Below, one piece after another: positions 35,742-47,344 of a stretch of DNA of 64,000 bases. The notes below the pieces were generated by a model. It did no database searches. It saw only the letters and a program-made list of their open reading frames with translations, and was not told the DNA's origin. A program made the translations under genes and the position numbers. Numbering within the stretch: position 1 is the first letter of the stretch; each line of letters opens with the position of its first letter. This stretch comes from Mesoterricola silvestris (GTDB lineage: Bacteria > Acidobacteriota > Holophagae > Holophagales > Holophagaceae), in the NCBI RefSeq assembly GCF_030295405.1, contig NZ_AP027080.1:4510001-4574000 (forward strand), given 5' to 3'.

Positions 35742-36965
35742 TTGAAAGGTCTCGTCCGGTCCAAGGGGTTTTCGCTGTTCATCGCCGCCATGGCCGCGAT
35801 GCCCCCGCTCAGCATCGATCTGATCCTGCCGGCCCTGGTGCTGATGGCCGGCGCGCTGGGGGCTTCGCCGGCCCGGGTGGGACTGGCCATCAGCTTGTTC
35901 CTCCTGGGCTTCGCCTCGTCGCAACTGGTCCTGGGGCCCCTTTCCGATCGGGTCGGCCGCCGCCCCGTCCTGTTGGGCTCCTGCCTCCTCTTCGCCGCGG
36001 CCGGGCTGGGTTGCGCCCTGGCGGGCTCCCTCCCCGTGCTGCTGGCCCTGCGCCTGGCCCAGGGGGTCGCGGCCGGCGGCTGCAACGTCGTCATTTTCGC
36101 CGTGGTGCGGGATCTGTTCGAAGGCGACGAGGTGCGCCGGAAACTGGCCACGGCCAATGCCCTGCTGGGCCTGGCGCCCATGGCGGCGCCGGCCCTGGGG
36201 GCCCTCCTGCTGGGGGCGTTCGGCTGGCGGGGCATGTTCGCCGCCCTGGGAGGGGGCGGCCTCCTCCTGCTCGCGGCCTGCGCCCTGCTGCTGGAGGAGT
36301 CCATCGGCGGCCGCCGGCGCCGGGTGGGCGCCGGCCAGCTGGCGCGGGGCTACCTGGAAGTCCTGGCGGCGCGGCCGGTGCTGGGCTGCACCCTGGTCGC
36401 CGGATTGAGCTTCGGCATGCTCCAAGCCCACGTCATCGGGTCCAGCGTCCTGTTCATGAGCTTCCTGCACCTGAGCCCCCGGGCCTATGCCCTGGTGTTC
36501 TCCGTCATCGCCTCGGGGCAGATCCTGGGGGCGCTGGCGTCCGGGCAATTCGCCCGCCTTGGCTACGATCATGTGCGGACCCTGCTGGCCGGCATCCTGT
36601 TGGGCCTGACGGGCAGCTTGGTCTTCCTGGCCCTGGGCATGGCCGGAAGGCTTTCCGTGGCCACCGCGGCGCCCGCCCTGTTCCTGGTGACCACCGCCCT
36701 GGGCCTGATCACGCCCACCGCCGCCCACGGCGTGCTGGCCCCCATGGCCCGCATGGCCGGCACGGCCTCCGCCGTCCTGGGTTGCATCCGCATGTCCGGC
36801 GGCGCCCTGGCCTCGGCCCTGGTTTCCCTCACCACCCACGGCACGCCCGCGGGCATGGCGGGCGTGATGCTGGTCTGCTCGGGCGGGGCCTTGGCTGTTT
36901 GGATGCTGTTCCTGAAGCCCTCCGGCGCCCGGGAGGCGGATCCGGGGGTTTCCCTGGAAGCCTGA
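35742..36965 (+). CDS. Bcr/CflA-type MFS efflux transporter
   Basis: Twelve-helix major facilitator (407 aa) of the drug:H+ antiporter Bcr/CflA branch. It shows DLILPALVLMAGALG in helix 1, the motif A variant GPLSDRVGRRPVLL between helices 2 and 3, and LRLAQGVAAGGCNVVIFAVVRDLF in helix 4. The start is a TTG at 35742, seven bases after GGAAGG. It follows the PrcB-like gene by 34 bp and may be on its transcript. Substrate unknown. Confidence 0.85.
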   Translation: MKGLVRSKGFSLFIAAMAAMPPLSIDLILPALVLMAGALGASPARVGLAISLFLLGFASSQLVLGPLSDRVGRRPVLLGSCLLFAAAGLGCALAGSLPVLLALRLAQGVAAGGCNVVIFAVVRDLFEGDEVRRKLATANALLGLAPMAAPALGALLLGAFGWRGMFAALGGGGLLLLAACALLLEESIGGRRRRVGAGQLARGYLEVLAARPVLGCTLVAGLSFGMLQAHVIGSSVLFMSFLHLSPRAYALVFSVIASGQILGALASGQFARLGYDHVRTLLAGILLGLTGSLVFLALGMAGRLSVATAAPALFLVTTALGLITPTAAHGVLAPMARMAGTASAVLGCIRMSGGALASALVSLTTHGTPAGMAGVMLVCSGGALAVWMLFLKPSGAREADPGVSLEA

Positions 36966-36994
36966 CCGGGCGATCCAGCCCGTGTACCGTCGCG

Positions 36995-38765
<1,771 letters not shown>

Positions 38766-39002
38766 GACCACCTCGACGCGGATACAGCGGTCCTCGCGGA
38801 AGCCCAGCCATGGAAGCGCTTTCGAAGGGACCCGAACGAAGGCATGGACAGGTGCTGACCCATTCTAATGACCCGTTTCCCCGGATGCAAAGTGATGGTT
38901 TATATATGTATCTTGAATATCCATGGGTCCTTTTAGGCGGACCCGCCGGGGACCTGATCCACGTCTCAGGAACCAATCGTTTATTATGAATTTATCCTAA
39001 TT

Positions 39003-39023
39003 ATCCGGACACGCCGCCCGGAT
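39003..39023 (-). terminator. Hairpin terminator after molybdenum hydroxylase operon
   Basis: ATCCGG/CCGGAT stem directly after the stop, followed on the minus strand by an AT-rich tail (AATTAGGATAAATT). The 237-bp gap up to the kinase gene is AT-rich, with TATATA near 38897. Confidence 0.5.
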
Positions 39024-39024
39024 C

Positions 39025-41121
39025 CTATTTCCCGGCCACGCGCCCCAGCGCCTCCAGCACCCGCTCCGGCGTGAATGGCACATGGGTCACCCGGGCGCCG
39101 GTGGCATCGAACACGGCGTTGGCCAGGGCCGCGGCCACCGGCACCACGGGGGGTTCGCCGATGCCCTGGGTGGCCATGGCGCTGTTTTCCGCGAAGACCA
39201 CCTCCATGCGCGGGATGGCGGAGAACCGGGGCAGGAGGTAGGTATCGAAGTTCCGGTCCAGGATCCGGCCGCCCTTGAAATGGATCTCCTCGCTGAGGGC
39301 CTGGCCGATGCCCATGGTGATGGCGCCCTCCACCTGCTGGCGGGCGCCGTCGGGGTTCACCACGAGGCCCACGTCCACGGCCTCCAGGAAGCGCTCCACG
39401 CGCACCTTCCCGGTGGCCTTGTCCACAGCCACCTGGGCCACGGCCACCACCAGGGCCTGGCGCCAGGCGCCGCAGGCCAGGCCGATGCCGCGGCCGGTGG
39501 GGCCGGGGGCGGGTTCCCAGCCGAAGGTCTCCACCGCCAGGTCCAGGAGGCGCAGGAGGCGGGCGTCGGTGACCAGGCGCCGGCGCAGGGTCACGGGGTC
39601 CACCCCGGCCTTGGCGGCCAGGGCGTCCAGTTGGCCTTCCCGGGCGAAGGCGTTGGTGTGGGCGTTGGGGGCCCGCCAGGCGCCGGTGCGCAGGGGATGG
39701 AGGCCGGGCACCGACGGGGCCCGGAACCGCGCCGTCTGCATCTCGTAGGGGAACTCCGCCTCCCCCAGGGAAACGCCGGACACGGTGGTGTCCCAGAAGG
39801 TGAGGGCCCCGCGGCCGGCATCCAGGCCGGAGCGGATCTTCACCACCGCCGCCGGGCGGAAGGTGTCCATGAAGAAGTCCTCCTCCCGGTTCCAGGCCAG
39901 CTGCACCGGGACGCCGGGCACCTGGCGCGCGATGCGGGCGGCCTCCGCGGCCCCGGGGCCCACCAGCTTGCCCCCGAACCCGCCGCCCACGAACGGGGTG
40001 ATGATGCGGACCTTGTCCTCGCCCAGCCCCAGGGCCTTGGCCACCTCCTCCCGGATGACGAAGGGGGACTGGGTGGAGGCCCACACCGTCATGCGCCCCC
40101 CTTCCCATTTGGCCACGGAGGTGTGGGGTTCGAGGGTGGCGTGGCCTTCGTAGGCGTTGCGGTACTCCGCCTCCACGAGGGTGGCGGCCCGCTTCTCGCC
40201 GGCGGCCACATCCCCCCGGGAGAGGATCACGCGCTGGCCGGGCGCGGCCTTGTCCACGAGGTACGCGTGGATCCGGGCGTCATCCACGTCGGGCCCGGTC
40301 CCTTCGAAGGTGGCCTTCACCTGGGCGAGGGCCCTGCGGGCGGTGTCGGGCTGGGGATGCAGCACCGCCAGGAGGGTGCCGTCCCGCACGATGCGCACGC
40401 CCGGGATCCGTTCCGCGGCCGCGGTGTCGGCCGCGGCGAGGATCTGCCCATGGGCCGGGGGCCGGAGGACGCAGGCGTGGAGGGTTCCGGGAAACCGCAG
40501 GTCGCCGGCGTACCGCGCGGCGCCGGTGACCTTGGGGAGGGCGTCCTTGCGGGGGACGCGGTGTCCGATGAGGGTGCACTGGGAAAGGGGCTTGGGCTTG
40601 ACCCGGCCCAGGCGCCGCTCCATCTTCCGCCCCTGGACCAGGGCCCCGAAGGTGGTGCGGCGCGTGGGATCCGCCTTCACCCAGATGGCGCCGTCCTTCA
40701 GCGCGAGGGCCGTGGGGGGCTCGCCCAGGGCCTTGGAGGCCATGGCCAGGAGCACCGCCCGCGCCTCCGCGGCGGCCCCCCGGATGACGGGGGCCGTGTG
40801 CCACATCGTGAGGGAGCCGCCGGTGGGCAGGTCCCAGGGGCAGAGGTCCGTGTCGCCCAGGAGCATGTCCACCTGGGCCGGGTCCAGCTCCAGTTCCTCG
40901 GCCACGAGCATGGCCAGCACCGTCATGGCGCCCTGGCCCAGTTCGGCCTTCCCCACGAAGCAGCCCACGCGGCCGTCCGCGGAGACCTTCAGGTAGGCGT
41001 TGAAGTCCTCGGGGTAGGCCCCGGGCCGCGTGGGCTCGATGGGAGCGGCGCCGGCGGGGCCCGAGAAGAAGAACGTGAGGGTGCCCGCCGCCGCGCCCTG
41101 AAGGAAGGTCCGCCTCTTCAT
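39025..41121 (-). CDS. Xanthine dehydrogenase-family molybdopterin-binding subunit (IorB-like)
   Basis: Large molybdenum-cofactor subunit (698 aa) of an aldehyde oxidase/isoquinoline 1-oxidoreductase-type hydroxylase. It opens with a Tat signal (MKRRTFLQGAAAGTL) implying periplasmic export in folded form. Cofactor segments are KAELGQGAMTVLAMLVAEEL, GGGFGGKLVGPG, and the C-terminal GIGEPPVVPVAAALANA with the catalytic Glu. Size and order fit the two-subunit enzymes made of a large molybdopterin and a small 2Fe-2S chain, without FAD. Its start overlaps the small-subunit stop by 4 bp. The substrate, aldehyde or N-heterocycle, cannot be read from sequence. Confidence 0.9.
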   Translation of the reverse strand: MKRRTFLQGAAAGTLTFFFSGPAGAAPIEPTRPGAYPEDFNAYLKVSADGRVGCFVGKAELGQGAMTVLAMLVAEELELDPAQVDMLLGDTDLCPWDLPTGGSLTMWHTAPVIRGAAAEARAVLLAMASKALGEPPTALALKDGAIWVKADPTRRTTFGALVQGRKMERRLGRVKPKPLSQCTLIGHRVPRKDALPKVTGAARYAGDLRFPGTLHACVLRPPAHGQILAAADTAAAERIPGVRIVRDGTLLAVLHPQPDTARRALAQVKATFEGTGPDVDDARIHAYLVDKAAPGQRVILSRGDVAAGEKRAATLVEAEYRNAYEGHATLEPHTSVAKWEGGRMTVWASTQSPFVIREEVAKALGLGEDKVRIITPFVGGGFGGKLVGPGAAEAARIARQVPGVPVQLAWNREEDFFMDTFRPAAVVKIRSGLDAGRGALTFWDTTVSGVSLGEAEFPYEMQTARFRAPSVPGLHPLRTGAWRAPNAHTNAFAREGQLDALAAKAGVDPVTLRRRLVTDARLLRLLDLAVETFGWEPAPGPTGRGIGLACGAWRQALVVAVAQVAVDKATGKVRVERFLEAVDVGLVVNPDGARQQVEGAITMGIGQALSEEIHFKGGRILDRNFDTYLLPRFSAIPRMEVVFAENSAMATQGIGEPPVVPVAAALANAVFDATGARVTHVPFTPERVLEALGRVAGK

Positions 41122-41594
41122 CGCACACCTCCCATGGCCTTGCCCGCCGATTCCACGGCGTCCAGGATCCTCACGTGGGCCCCGCAGCGGCAGAGGTTCC
41201 CCTCCATGGCCTCCACGATCTCCGCCCGGGTCGCCCGGGGCTTCTTCTTGAGGAAGGCCCAGGCGGCCAGGATCATGCCCGAGGTGCAGTAGCCGCACTG
41301 GAAGGCATGGTGGTCCCGGAAGGCCTTCTGGACGGGATCCAGCTCGCCGCCCTTGGCCAGCCCTTCGATGGTGGTCACCGCCTTCCCCGCCACCTCCCCC
41401 ACCTGGGTGGAGCAGGAGGGCACCGCCTCGAAGTCCACCAGCACCGTGCAGGCCCCGCACAGCCCCGCCTCGCACCCCACCTTGGTGCCGGTGAGCCCCA
41501 GCTCGTCCCGAAGGACCCAAACAAGCATCCGGTCCGGGGGACTGGTGACGGTGACCGGTTGGCCGTTGAGGGTGAAGGAGACGGTGGCGGTCAT
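41118..41594 (-). CDS. 2Fe-2S subunit of the molybdenum hydroxylase
   Basis: Small electron-transfer subunit (158 aa). A plant-type ferredoxin domain carries CEAGLCGAC (C41, C46, C49) and C61; a helical domain carries QCGYC (C100, C103) and LCRC (C135, C137), the two 2Fe-2S clusters of this enzyme class. The ATG at 41594 (MTATVSFTLNG) has GGAGGATT upstream. It overlaps the large-subunit gene by 4 bp. The large subunit has the Tat signal; this one has none and would be co-exported. Confidence 0.93.
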   Translation of the reverse strand: MTATVSFTLNGQPVTVTSPPDRMLVWVLRDELGLTGTKVGCEAGLCGACTVLVDFEAVPSCSTQVGEVAGKAVTTIEGLAKGGELDPVQKAFRDHHAFQCGYCTSGMILAAWAFLKKKPRATRAEIVEAMEGNLCRCGAHVRILDAVESAGKAMGGVR

Positions 41595-41726
41595 CGGAAT
41601 CCTCCGGGGCGAAGACATGGGGTAGGGATGCCAAATTATAATCCTGGAGCCGGCGATAAAGGTTGGGACATGAAACCGGCAAAAAATCAGGACGGCGCCA
41701 GGATCGATCGCGAGGAGCGGTTCATT

Positions 41727-41874
41727 CTTTTCCCAGCGCCCCAGCGAGCCCTCTGCGCCCCAGCGTTTGATCCCTTACATGCCTGTTCCGGCGCGACTCG
41801 TACCATCGGCCCGGTAATTCATGAAAAAGATTAAACGCTGGGGCGCAGAGGGCTCGCTGGGGCGCTGGGAAAAG
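41727..41874. repeat. 42-bp perfect inverted repeat with 64-base loop
   Basis: Arms 41727-41768 and 41833-41874 are exact complements; after one G-T mismatch pairing continues for three more bases. The arm reads CCCAGCGCCCCAGCGAGCCC in its first half. It ends 6 bp beyond the macro-domain gene stop. The loop contains no gene. It could be a strong terminator or a mobile palindromic repeat. Confidence 0.9.
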
Positions 41875-41880
41875 CAAAAG

Positions 41881-42393
41881 CTAAGGGCGCTTGAGTTCTT
41901 CTTCGTAGACCTTCAGATCGGACGGACTGAAGCAGCAGAAAACAACTTCCGCGATGGGATTGGGCTTGCCCAGAAATGCCCGCGTGGTTGAAACGGCGAT
42001 CCGGCAGGCGCTTTCAACGGGGTAGCCAAAGATGCCCGTGCTGATGCTGGGAAAGGCGATGGAGTGGAGGGAATGCTCGGACGCCAATTCCAGGCACCGC
42101 ACATAGCAGGAGGCAAGCACCTCCGCTTCGCCCCAGGTGCCGCCCCGCCAGACGGGACCCACCGTGTGGATGATGTGCTTCGCCGGAAGCCGGTAGCCCT
42201 TGGTGATCTTCGCGTCGCCGGGCTTGCAGCCCCCCAGCAACCGGCATTCATGCACCAGGTCGGGTCCAGCCGCACGGTGGATGGCGCCGTCCACCCCGCC
42301 TCCGCCCAGGAGGGAGGAATTGGCGGCATTCACGATGGCATCCAGATCCAATTGGGTGATGTCCGCGAGTTGGGCGCGCAGGATCGAGGTCAT
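41881..42393 (-). CDS. Macro-domain protein (O-acetyl-ADP-ribose deacetylase type)
   Basis: Single macro domain of 170 aa binding ADP-ribose and expected to remove acetyl or ADP-ribosyl groups, as E. coli YmdB. Signature blocks: [28 protein letters not shown] (Asn and the GGGGVD loop), VGPVWRGG and [16 protein letters not shown], the second phosphate loop. Length matches the stand-alone family. It is divergent from the TonB receptor gene. No ADP-ribosyltransferase or sirtuin gene is adjacent. Confidence 0.93.
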   Translation of the reverse strand: MTSILRAQLADITQLDLDAIVNAANSSLLGGGGVDGAIHRAAGPDLVHECRLLGGCKPGDAKITKGYRLPAKHIIHTVGPVWRGGTWGEAEVLASCYVRCLELASEHSLHSIAFPSISTGIFGYPVESACRIAVSTTRAFLGKPNPIAEVVFCCFSPSDLKVYEEELKRP

Positions 42394-42477
42394 CGGGGAA
42401 GCCTAGCACCGAAGCCGCGCCGGCCCCAACCTTGCGATCCGAACGGGTCGCTCGACTTATTTCACCTCGTGTTCCGT

Positions 42478-42489
42478 TGCACCGGTGCA
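42478..42489. promoter_or_regulatory. 12-bp palindrome in macro/TonB divergent promoter
   Basis: TGCACCGGTGCA, perfectly symmetric, 113 bp before the TonB receptor start and 85 bp from the macro gene start. It is a candidate operator; no regulator is assigned. Confidence 0.3.
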
Positions 42490-42601
42490 GGACGCAAACT
42501 GGAAACCGGAGCATCTCCCCGGGGAGGACCCACGCAAGCTTTCCATAGCTCCCTGAAAGCCTGGTCCTTCATCCCCCCACCTTCCATCCAACGAGGTGCC
42601 T

Positions 42602-45466
42602 ATGACCCATTCCATCCTACGAAACCCGTACAGCCGCCTTTGCGCCCTGCTCATCGCCTCTTCCGGCGCCCTGCTCGCGCAGTCCAGCGCTGTCGGGCAT
42701 ATTTCCGGAAAGGTGATCCGTCCCGACGGAACGCCCTTCACCCAGCAGTTGGTGGTGATCGAAACGCCGCGCGGCAACCGGGAGATCCGCACCAACGAGC
42801 AGGGCGAGTTCTTCATCCCGAACCTGGTTCCCGGCAAGGTCACCGTGAAGGTCACCGCCCCGGACATGCTCCACTTCCGGAGCGAGATCCTGGTCCTCGT
42901 GAACCAGACCTCCAACCTTTCGATCCGGCTCCGGCCCCAGGCTTCCACCACGGTGGAAGTGGTGGATGTCGGCAGCTCGCTGCCCCTGAGCACCACGGAC
43001 CAGACGCAGGCCAAGACCGGCCTCACCACCAACATGGAGGTGATCGACAACCTGCCGATCCCCCTCACGACCGGCGGGGATCGCGTGTCCTCCTTCCTGA
43101 ACCTGGTTCCCGGGACCAACACGGGCTACGCCTACCATGGAGCCACGACCCTCTCCTACCATGTGGATGGCGTGGACACCACGGACTCGGTCTACGGCAG
43201 GGGCATCACCCTGCTGAACAACGATCTGGTCGACCAGGTCCAGATGCTCACGGGCGGCGTGAACGCCAAGTACGGGCGGTTCGACGGCGGTCTGGTCAGC
43301 GTCACCACCAAGAGCGGGACGAACGTCTTCGAGGGATCCGCGCGCTTCGCCATCTCGAACCCCAAGTGGGGAGGGATCGGCAAGACCCCAGAGATCTACA
43401 AAGCCCTGAACATGCCCATCGCCAGGCCCCTGGACGCCACCACCACCATCCAGTCCTACACCTTCATGGGCCCCCTCATCAAGGACACCCTGTTCTTCTC
43501 CCTGGGCTACCAGACCTATTCTCCCCAGGAGAAAACGGCCCAGACGACCAGTGGACTCAAATTCGCCGGCGTGCCCTTCGTGTCGTCCACGGGCGAAACC
43601 CGGCAGGACGCGAAACTGGACTGGCTCGTCAACAACGATAACCGTATCTATTTCCAGTACAACCACAGCGTCCAGGACTCCGACAACGCGTACACCAATG
43701 GCGGCAACCCCTCCTCCCTCTCCACCCTGAGCGGGCTCACGCGAACCACCCGCGGCTACTATTCGCTCGGGTGGACCAGCCAGCTGGCCTCGAACCTGCT
43801 TCTGGATGTCAAGTACAACGATACCAACTATAAACAGGACCAGCGCGGTTCCAGCGGGGGCAACTCGGTCGTTTCCTGGCTGGATGTGCCGGATTTCACC
43901 CTCTTCGACAACGGCACCTTTGCCAGCGTGGTGGACGAGCGCCACCAGAAGGTCTTCAGCGCGGGCGTCACCTGGTTTGCCAAGGGCCTGGGCGAGCACC
44001 AGGTGGATGCCGGTGTGCAGAGTTACCATTTCACCGACGAGACGGGAGCCTTGGATTACCCTTCAGGCTACTTGATCCACTTCAACGGCTTCATCCCCGG
44101 CGCCACGACGCCGGCCCTGGGGAACCGGCTCCTCGTTCCCGGCAATCCGGCCCTGACCCAGCTCATTTCCGAACAGGCGGTCTCCGGCAAGGCCACCAGC
44201 CGAAACCAGTCCGTCTACCTGAACGACACCTGGTCCCTGGACAAGCATGTCTCCGTGAACCTGGGCCTTCGCTACGACAATTTCTCGGGTACCACCGTCC
44301 CCGAAAACAACACCTATTCCACCCACGCGTTCGCCCCCAGGCTGGGCGTCAACTACGACGTCGCCGGCGACAAGACCCGGATCTTCAGCTTCACGGCGGC
44401 CGAGTACCAGGCCCAGATCCTCCAGGGCAGTCTTGCCAACGCCTCGGTGACCAAGACGCCGATCACCCGGACCTATGCCTACAACGGACCCGCCGCCCCC
44501 GCGGGACAGGGGAACGGGCAGCAGGCCCTGAATGCCAATGGCTCCATCAATTGGGCGGTGTGGGGCAACCTCGCCGGGGCCACCGGCGTGAACAACTACA
44601 TGACGTCCGTGGATCCCATCCAGAACCGCACGACCTTCGTGGATCCCAATATCAAGGCCCCGAGAACCCGGGAACTCACCCTCGGGTACCACCAGGAGAC
44701 TGCCAACCAAGCCTTCAGCGCAACCCTGGTCCGCCGATGGATGGACCGGTTCCTGGACGCCCTTTGGACCGGCGACGGCATCGCCCCCGGTGTCGCCAAG
44801 ATCCTCATCTCCAACGACCCCGACGGCAAGCGGGACTACTACGGCCTCGAACTGACCTACCGGAACAATGCCAACGAGCACGTCTCCTTCGGCGGCAACG
44901 CCACCTGGTCCCGCTCCCTGGACAACGTCAATAACCAGAGCTTGGCCAACAACTTCGGCGTAGGGAGCCAGCAGGGCATCCCCCGCGACCAGCTCAGCCC
45001 CTACGGCCCGAGCTCGGGCATCGACCGCTCCTTCATCTTCCACGGGGATGTGACCTTCAAGCAGGGGCTCGGCAAGGGGACCTTCAATGCCTCCCTCCTC
45101 GGCAGCTACTACGGCAAGGAAACCTACGGCTACCGCTTCGGCACCGCCCTGACGCCCTCGAACCTGGTGGCCCAGGGGTATGCCGCCACCTACAGCAGGT
45201 TCTTCCCGGAGCTCGGCCCGCTCCACCAGCCCGAATACTACACGCTGGATATGCAGATCGGATACACCCACGCCTTCACGAAAAAAATGAACGCGTTCCT
45301 CAAGATCAACATCCAGAACATCCTGAACTACATGCCCAACTACATGAACACGTACTACGGCACGGCCTACACCGGGACCTACCAGCCCTTCGCCATGTTC
45401 GACGGCAAGGGCACGGTCAACGTCGCGCCGCGCACCGTCAGTTTTGATCTCGGCTTCCGCTTCTGA
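42602..45466 (+). CDS. Oar-like TonB-dependent receptor
   Basis: Outer membrane receptor of 954 aa. A signal peptide ends near ALLAQS, then a carboxypeptidase-regulatory-like beta domain (GHISGKVIRPDGTPFTQQ, about 30-115) as in Oar/SusC-type receptors. The plug domain contains TTNMEVIDNLPI and DQVQMLTGGVNAKYGRFDGG. The long barrel ends in VSFDLGFRF with the usual terminal Phe. It likely imports a large substrate or peptide with TonB-ExbBD energy. ATG at 42602 is used; a GTG two codons upstream is equally placed. A secreted thioredoxin gene follows after 119 bp. Confidence 0.9.
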   Translation: MTHSILRNPYSRLCALLIASSGALLAQSSAVGHISGKVIRPDGTPFTQQLVVIETPRGNREIRTNEQGEFFIPNLVPGKVTVKVTAPDMLHFRSEILVLVNQTSNLSIRLRPQASTTVEVVDVGSSLPLSTTDQTQAKTGLTTNMEVIDNLPIPLTTGGDRVSSFLNLVPGTNTGYAYHGATTLSYHVDGVDTTDSVYGRGITLLNNDLVDQVQMLTGGVNAKYGRFDGGLVSVTTKSGTNVFEGSARFAISNPKWGGIGKTPEIYKALNMPIARPLDATTTIQSYTFMGPLIKDTLFFSLGYQTYSPQEKTAQTTSGLKFAGVPFVSSTGETRQDAKLDWLVNNDNRIYFQYNHSVQDSDNAYTNGGNPSSLSTLSGLTRTTRGYYSLGWTSQLASNLLLDVKYNDTNYKQDQRGSSGGNSVVSWLDVPDFTLFDNGTFASVVDERHQKVFSAGVTWFAKGLGEHQVDAGVQSYHFTDETGALDYPSGYLIHFNGFIPGATTPALGNRLLVPGNPALTQLISEQAVSGKATSRNQSVYLNDTWSLDKHVSVNLGLRYDNFSGTTVPENNTYSTHAFAPRLGVNYDVAGDKTRIFSFTAAEYQAQILQGSLANASVTKTPITRTYAYNGPAAPAGQGNGQQALNANGSINWAVWGNLAGATGVNNYMTSVDPIQNRTTFVDPNIKAPRTRELTLGYHQETANQAFSATLVRRWMDRFLDALWTGDGIAPGVAKILISNDPDGKRDYYGLELTYRNNANEHVSFGGNATWSRSLDNVNNQSLANNFGVGSQQGIPRDQLSPYGPSSGIDRSFIFHGDVTFKQGLGKGTFNASLLGSYYGKETYGYRFGTALTPSNLVAQGYAATYSRFFPELGPLHQPEYYTLDMQIGYTHAFTKKMNAFLKINIQNILNYMPNYMNTYYGTAYTGTYQPFAMFDGKGTVNVAPRTVSFDLGFRF

Positions 45467-45585
45467 GCGGACGGGCAAGGAACCTCCGGTGCAGCCGCCA
45501 CGTGTGGATCCGGATCACGAAAACGAGGGCGGCCGGCCCCACCATGGGATACCCGGCGAAGCCCGGAAACAAAGGAGAGGACACG

Positions 45586-46695
45586 ATGTCCAAATTCCGC
45601 AATCACGGCTGTGCCGTTCTTCTTCTCGCGGCGCCGCTGTATTCCTCGCCCGGCGCGGCCCAGGCCCCCAAGGCCCCGGCGGCCCCGGCGGTGACCCTCA
45701 AGGTGGGCGACCAGGCCCCGGCCTTCGTCCATGGCGCCTGGCTCAAGGGCAAGCCCGTCCAGGCCCTGGCCAAGGGCCAGACCTATGTCCTGGAATTCTG
45801 GGCGACCTGGTGCGGCCCCTGCAAGCAGGCCATTCCCCACGTGACCGAACTGGCGAAGAAATACGCCGGGAAGGTCACCTTCATCGGGGTCAACGTCATG
45901 CAGGAGGGCAAGGACCCGAAGGCGATCGACGCGAGCGTGGCCGCCTTCGTGAAGAGCCAGGGGGCCGCCATGGAGTACCGGGTCTGCCGGGACACCAGGG
46001 ACGATGGCATGAAGAAGACCTGGCTGGACGCCGCCGGCGTCCAGGGCATCCCGGCCACCTTCATCGTGGACGGCACCGGCCGCCTCGTCTGGAAGGGCCA
46101 CCCCCTCAGCATGGACCCCGTGCTCGAGCAACTGGCGGCGGGAACCTTCGATCCCGTCGCGGCCATTGCCGAGGCCAAGACCAATAAGGAAGCCCTGGAG
46201 CGCATCAGCGAGGCGCTCAAGGCCAAAGAGTGGCAGAAGGCGCTGGAACTGGCATCTACCTGCAAGCCCAAGAGCAAAGTGGACATCATGAGCGTCGAGT
46301 GGCTCCGTTTCCAGGCGCTCCTTCACGTGGACGAGAAGGCGGCCCTCGCCCTCTACGATTCCTCCATCAAGGACGCCCCCGATTGGGCCTTCCCGTTCGT
46401 GGGCACCGTGATCCGCACCGATGGGCTTTCCAAGGACTGGTACCTCCGGGTCATCCCGACGCTGGAGGAGCTCGTCAAGAAGGAGCCGGCCGCGGTGGGC
46501 ATGCTGGCCGAGGCCCAGTTCCGGGCGGGGGATTTCGCGAACGCCGCCAGGAACAAAGCCAAGGAGATCGAGGAACTCAAGGGCCGCCTTCCCGGGATCC
46601 TCAAGGAGCATCCCGATGCGGGTCCGATGGTCAAGGGGGCTCTGGCGAAAATGGAAGCGGAGCTGAAGGAGTACCAGGCCGCCGTGAAGCCCTGA
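45586..46695 (+). CDS. Secreted TlpA-like thioredoxin with helical C-terminal extension
   Basis: Periplasmic 369-residue protein. The signal peptide ends near SPGAAQ. The thioredoxin-like domain spans about 35-190, with active site FWATWCGPCKQ (C76, C79) and IPATFIVDGTGR. The rest (about 200-369) is alpha-helical, TPR-like (LERISEALKAKEWQKALELAS, then MLAEAQFRAGDFANAARNKAKE). AAAGGAGAGG precedes the ATG. It is similar in plan to the protein at 53848-54978, which suggests a duplicated secreted thioredoxin-TPR family in this genome. It may assist folding or delivery for the adjacent TonB receptor; that is inference. Confidence 0.85.
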   Translation: MSKFRNHGCAVLLLAAPLYSSPGAAQAPKAPAAPAVTLKVGDQAPAFVHGAWLKGKPVQALAKGQTYVLEFWATWCGPCKQAIPHVTELAKKYAGKVTFIGVNVMQEGKDPKAIDASVAAFVKSQGAAMEYRVCRDTRDDGMKKTWLDAAGVQGIPATFIVDGTGRLVWKGHPLSMDPVLEQLAAGTFDPVAAIAEAKTNKEALERISEALKAKEWQKALELASTCKPKSKVDIMSVEWLRFQALLHVDEKAALALYDSSIKDAPDWAFPFVGTVIRTDGLSKDWYLRVIPTLEELVKKEPAAVGMLAEAQFRAGDFANAARNKAKEIEELKGRLPGILKEHPDAGPMVKGALAKMEAELKEYQAAVKP

Positions 46696-46882
46696 GGCCC
46701 CGGCGGGGTCGCCCTTCCCAGGGCCGGGCAAGGCGGGTGCCGATCCGCCTTGCCCGGCCTTCCTGCGTTCCGGGGCGAACCGGTGCATAGGGGAATCGAA
46801 AAACCGGTGCATGACCCTGGCGGAGGTCCGCCGTAACCCGGGGTGGGCCACCCGTTGGCCACCCTCGTCCGGAAAGCCGATC

Positions 46883-47329
46883 ATGATGCGACCGAAACCC
46901 CTCCTCGTCTTCCTTGGCCTGACCCTGGCCCTGCTCGCGCCCGCCCGCGCCCCTCAGCCCCAAGCCGGTCTGGCGCTCCAGGGAAAGAGCATCCCGGTCG
47001 CCCTTCCCCCCCCACCGCCGCCGAAACCCGGGCCGGAACCCGGCCCCGCCGTGGCGCCCGTCGACCCGCAGCGGCCCCGCACGACGATCCAGAGGCTGAT
47101 GGCCCCCGTGGCCCTGAAGTGCGCCCTGCAGCTTCCCCTGGGGGGCGGCGCCCTGGCGGCGATCCTGATGAAACTGGCCTGGTTCGCGGATCTCGTCCTG
47201 GGCACGGTCGGGTTCTGGGGCCTCCTGGGCCTGGTGACCGGAGCTTCCCTGGCCGCCTACCACCTGACCGGGGCACGGGCCGGAGGCTCCCGCCGCCAAC
47301 CCGACGTTCCGACCCACCCCGTCATGTAA
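46883..47329 (+). CDS. Hypothetical proline-rich membrane protein
   Basis: Unrecognised protein of 148 aa. A signal-like hydrophobic start (PLLVFLGLTLALLAPARA) is followed by a Pro-rich stretch (about 40-70: PPPPPPKPGPEPGP) and a hydrophobic C-terminal segment (AILMKLAWFADLVLGTVGFWGLLGLVTGASLAAY) that could be one or two membrane helices. GGAAAG lies before the ATG. It is flanked by a TlpA gene and a convergent MocR gene. GC-rich composition could make the frame accidental, so confidence is moderate. Confidence 0.5.
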   Translation: MMRPKPLLVFLGLTLALLAPARAPQPQAGLALQGKSIPVALPPPPPPKPGPEPGPAVAPVDPQRPRTTIQRLMAPVALKCALQLPLGGGALAAILMKLAWFADLVLGTVGFWGLLGLVTGASLAAYHLTGARAGGSRRQPDVPTHPVM

Positions 47330-47344
47330 AAGCGGAAACCGGGG

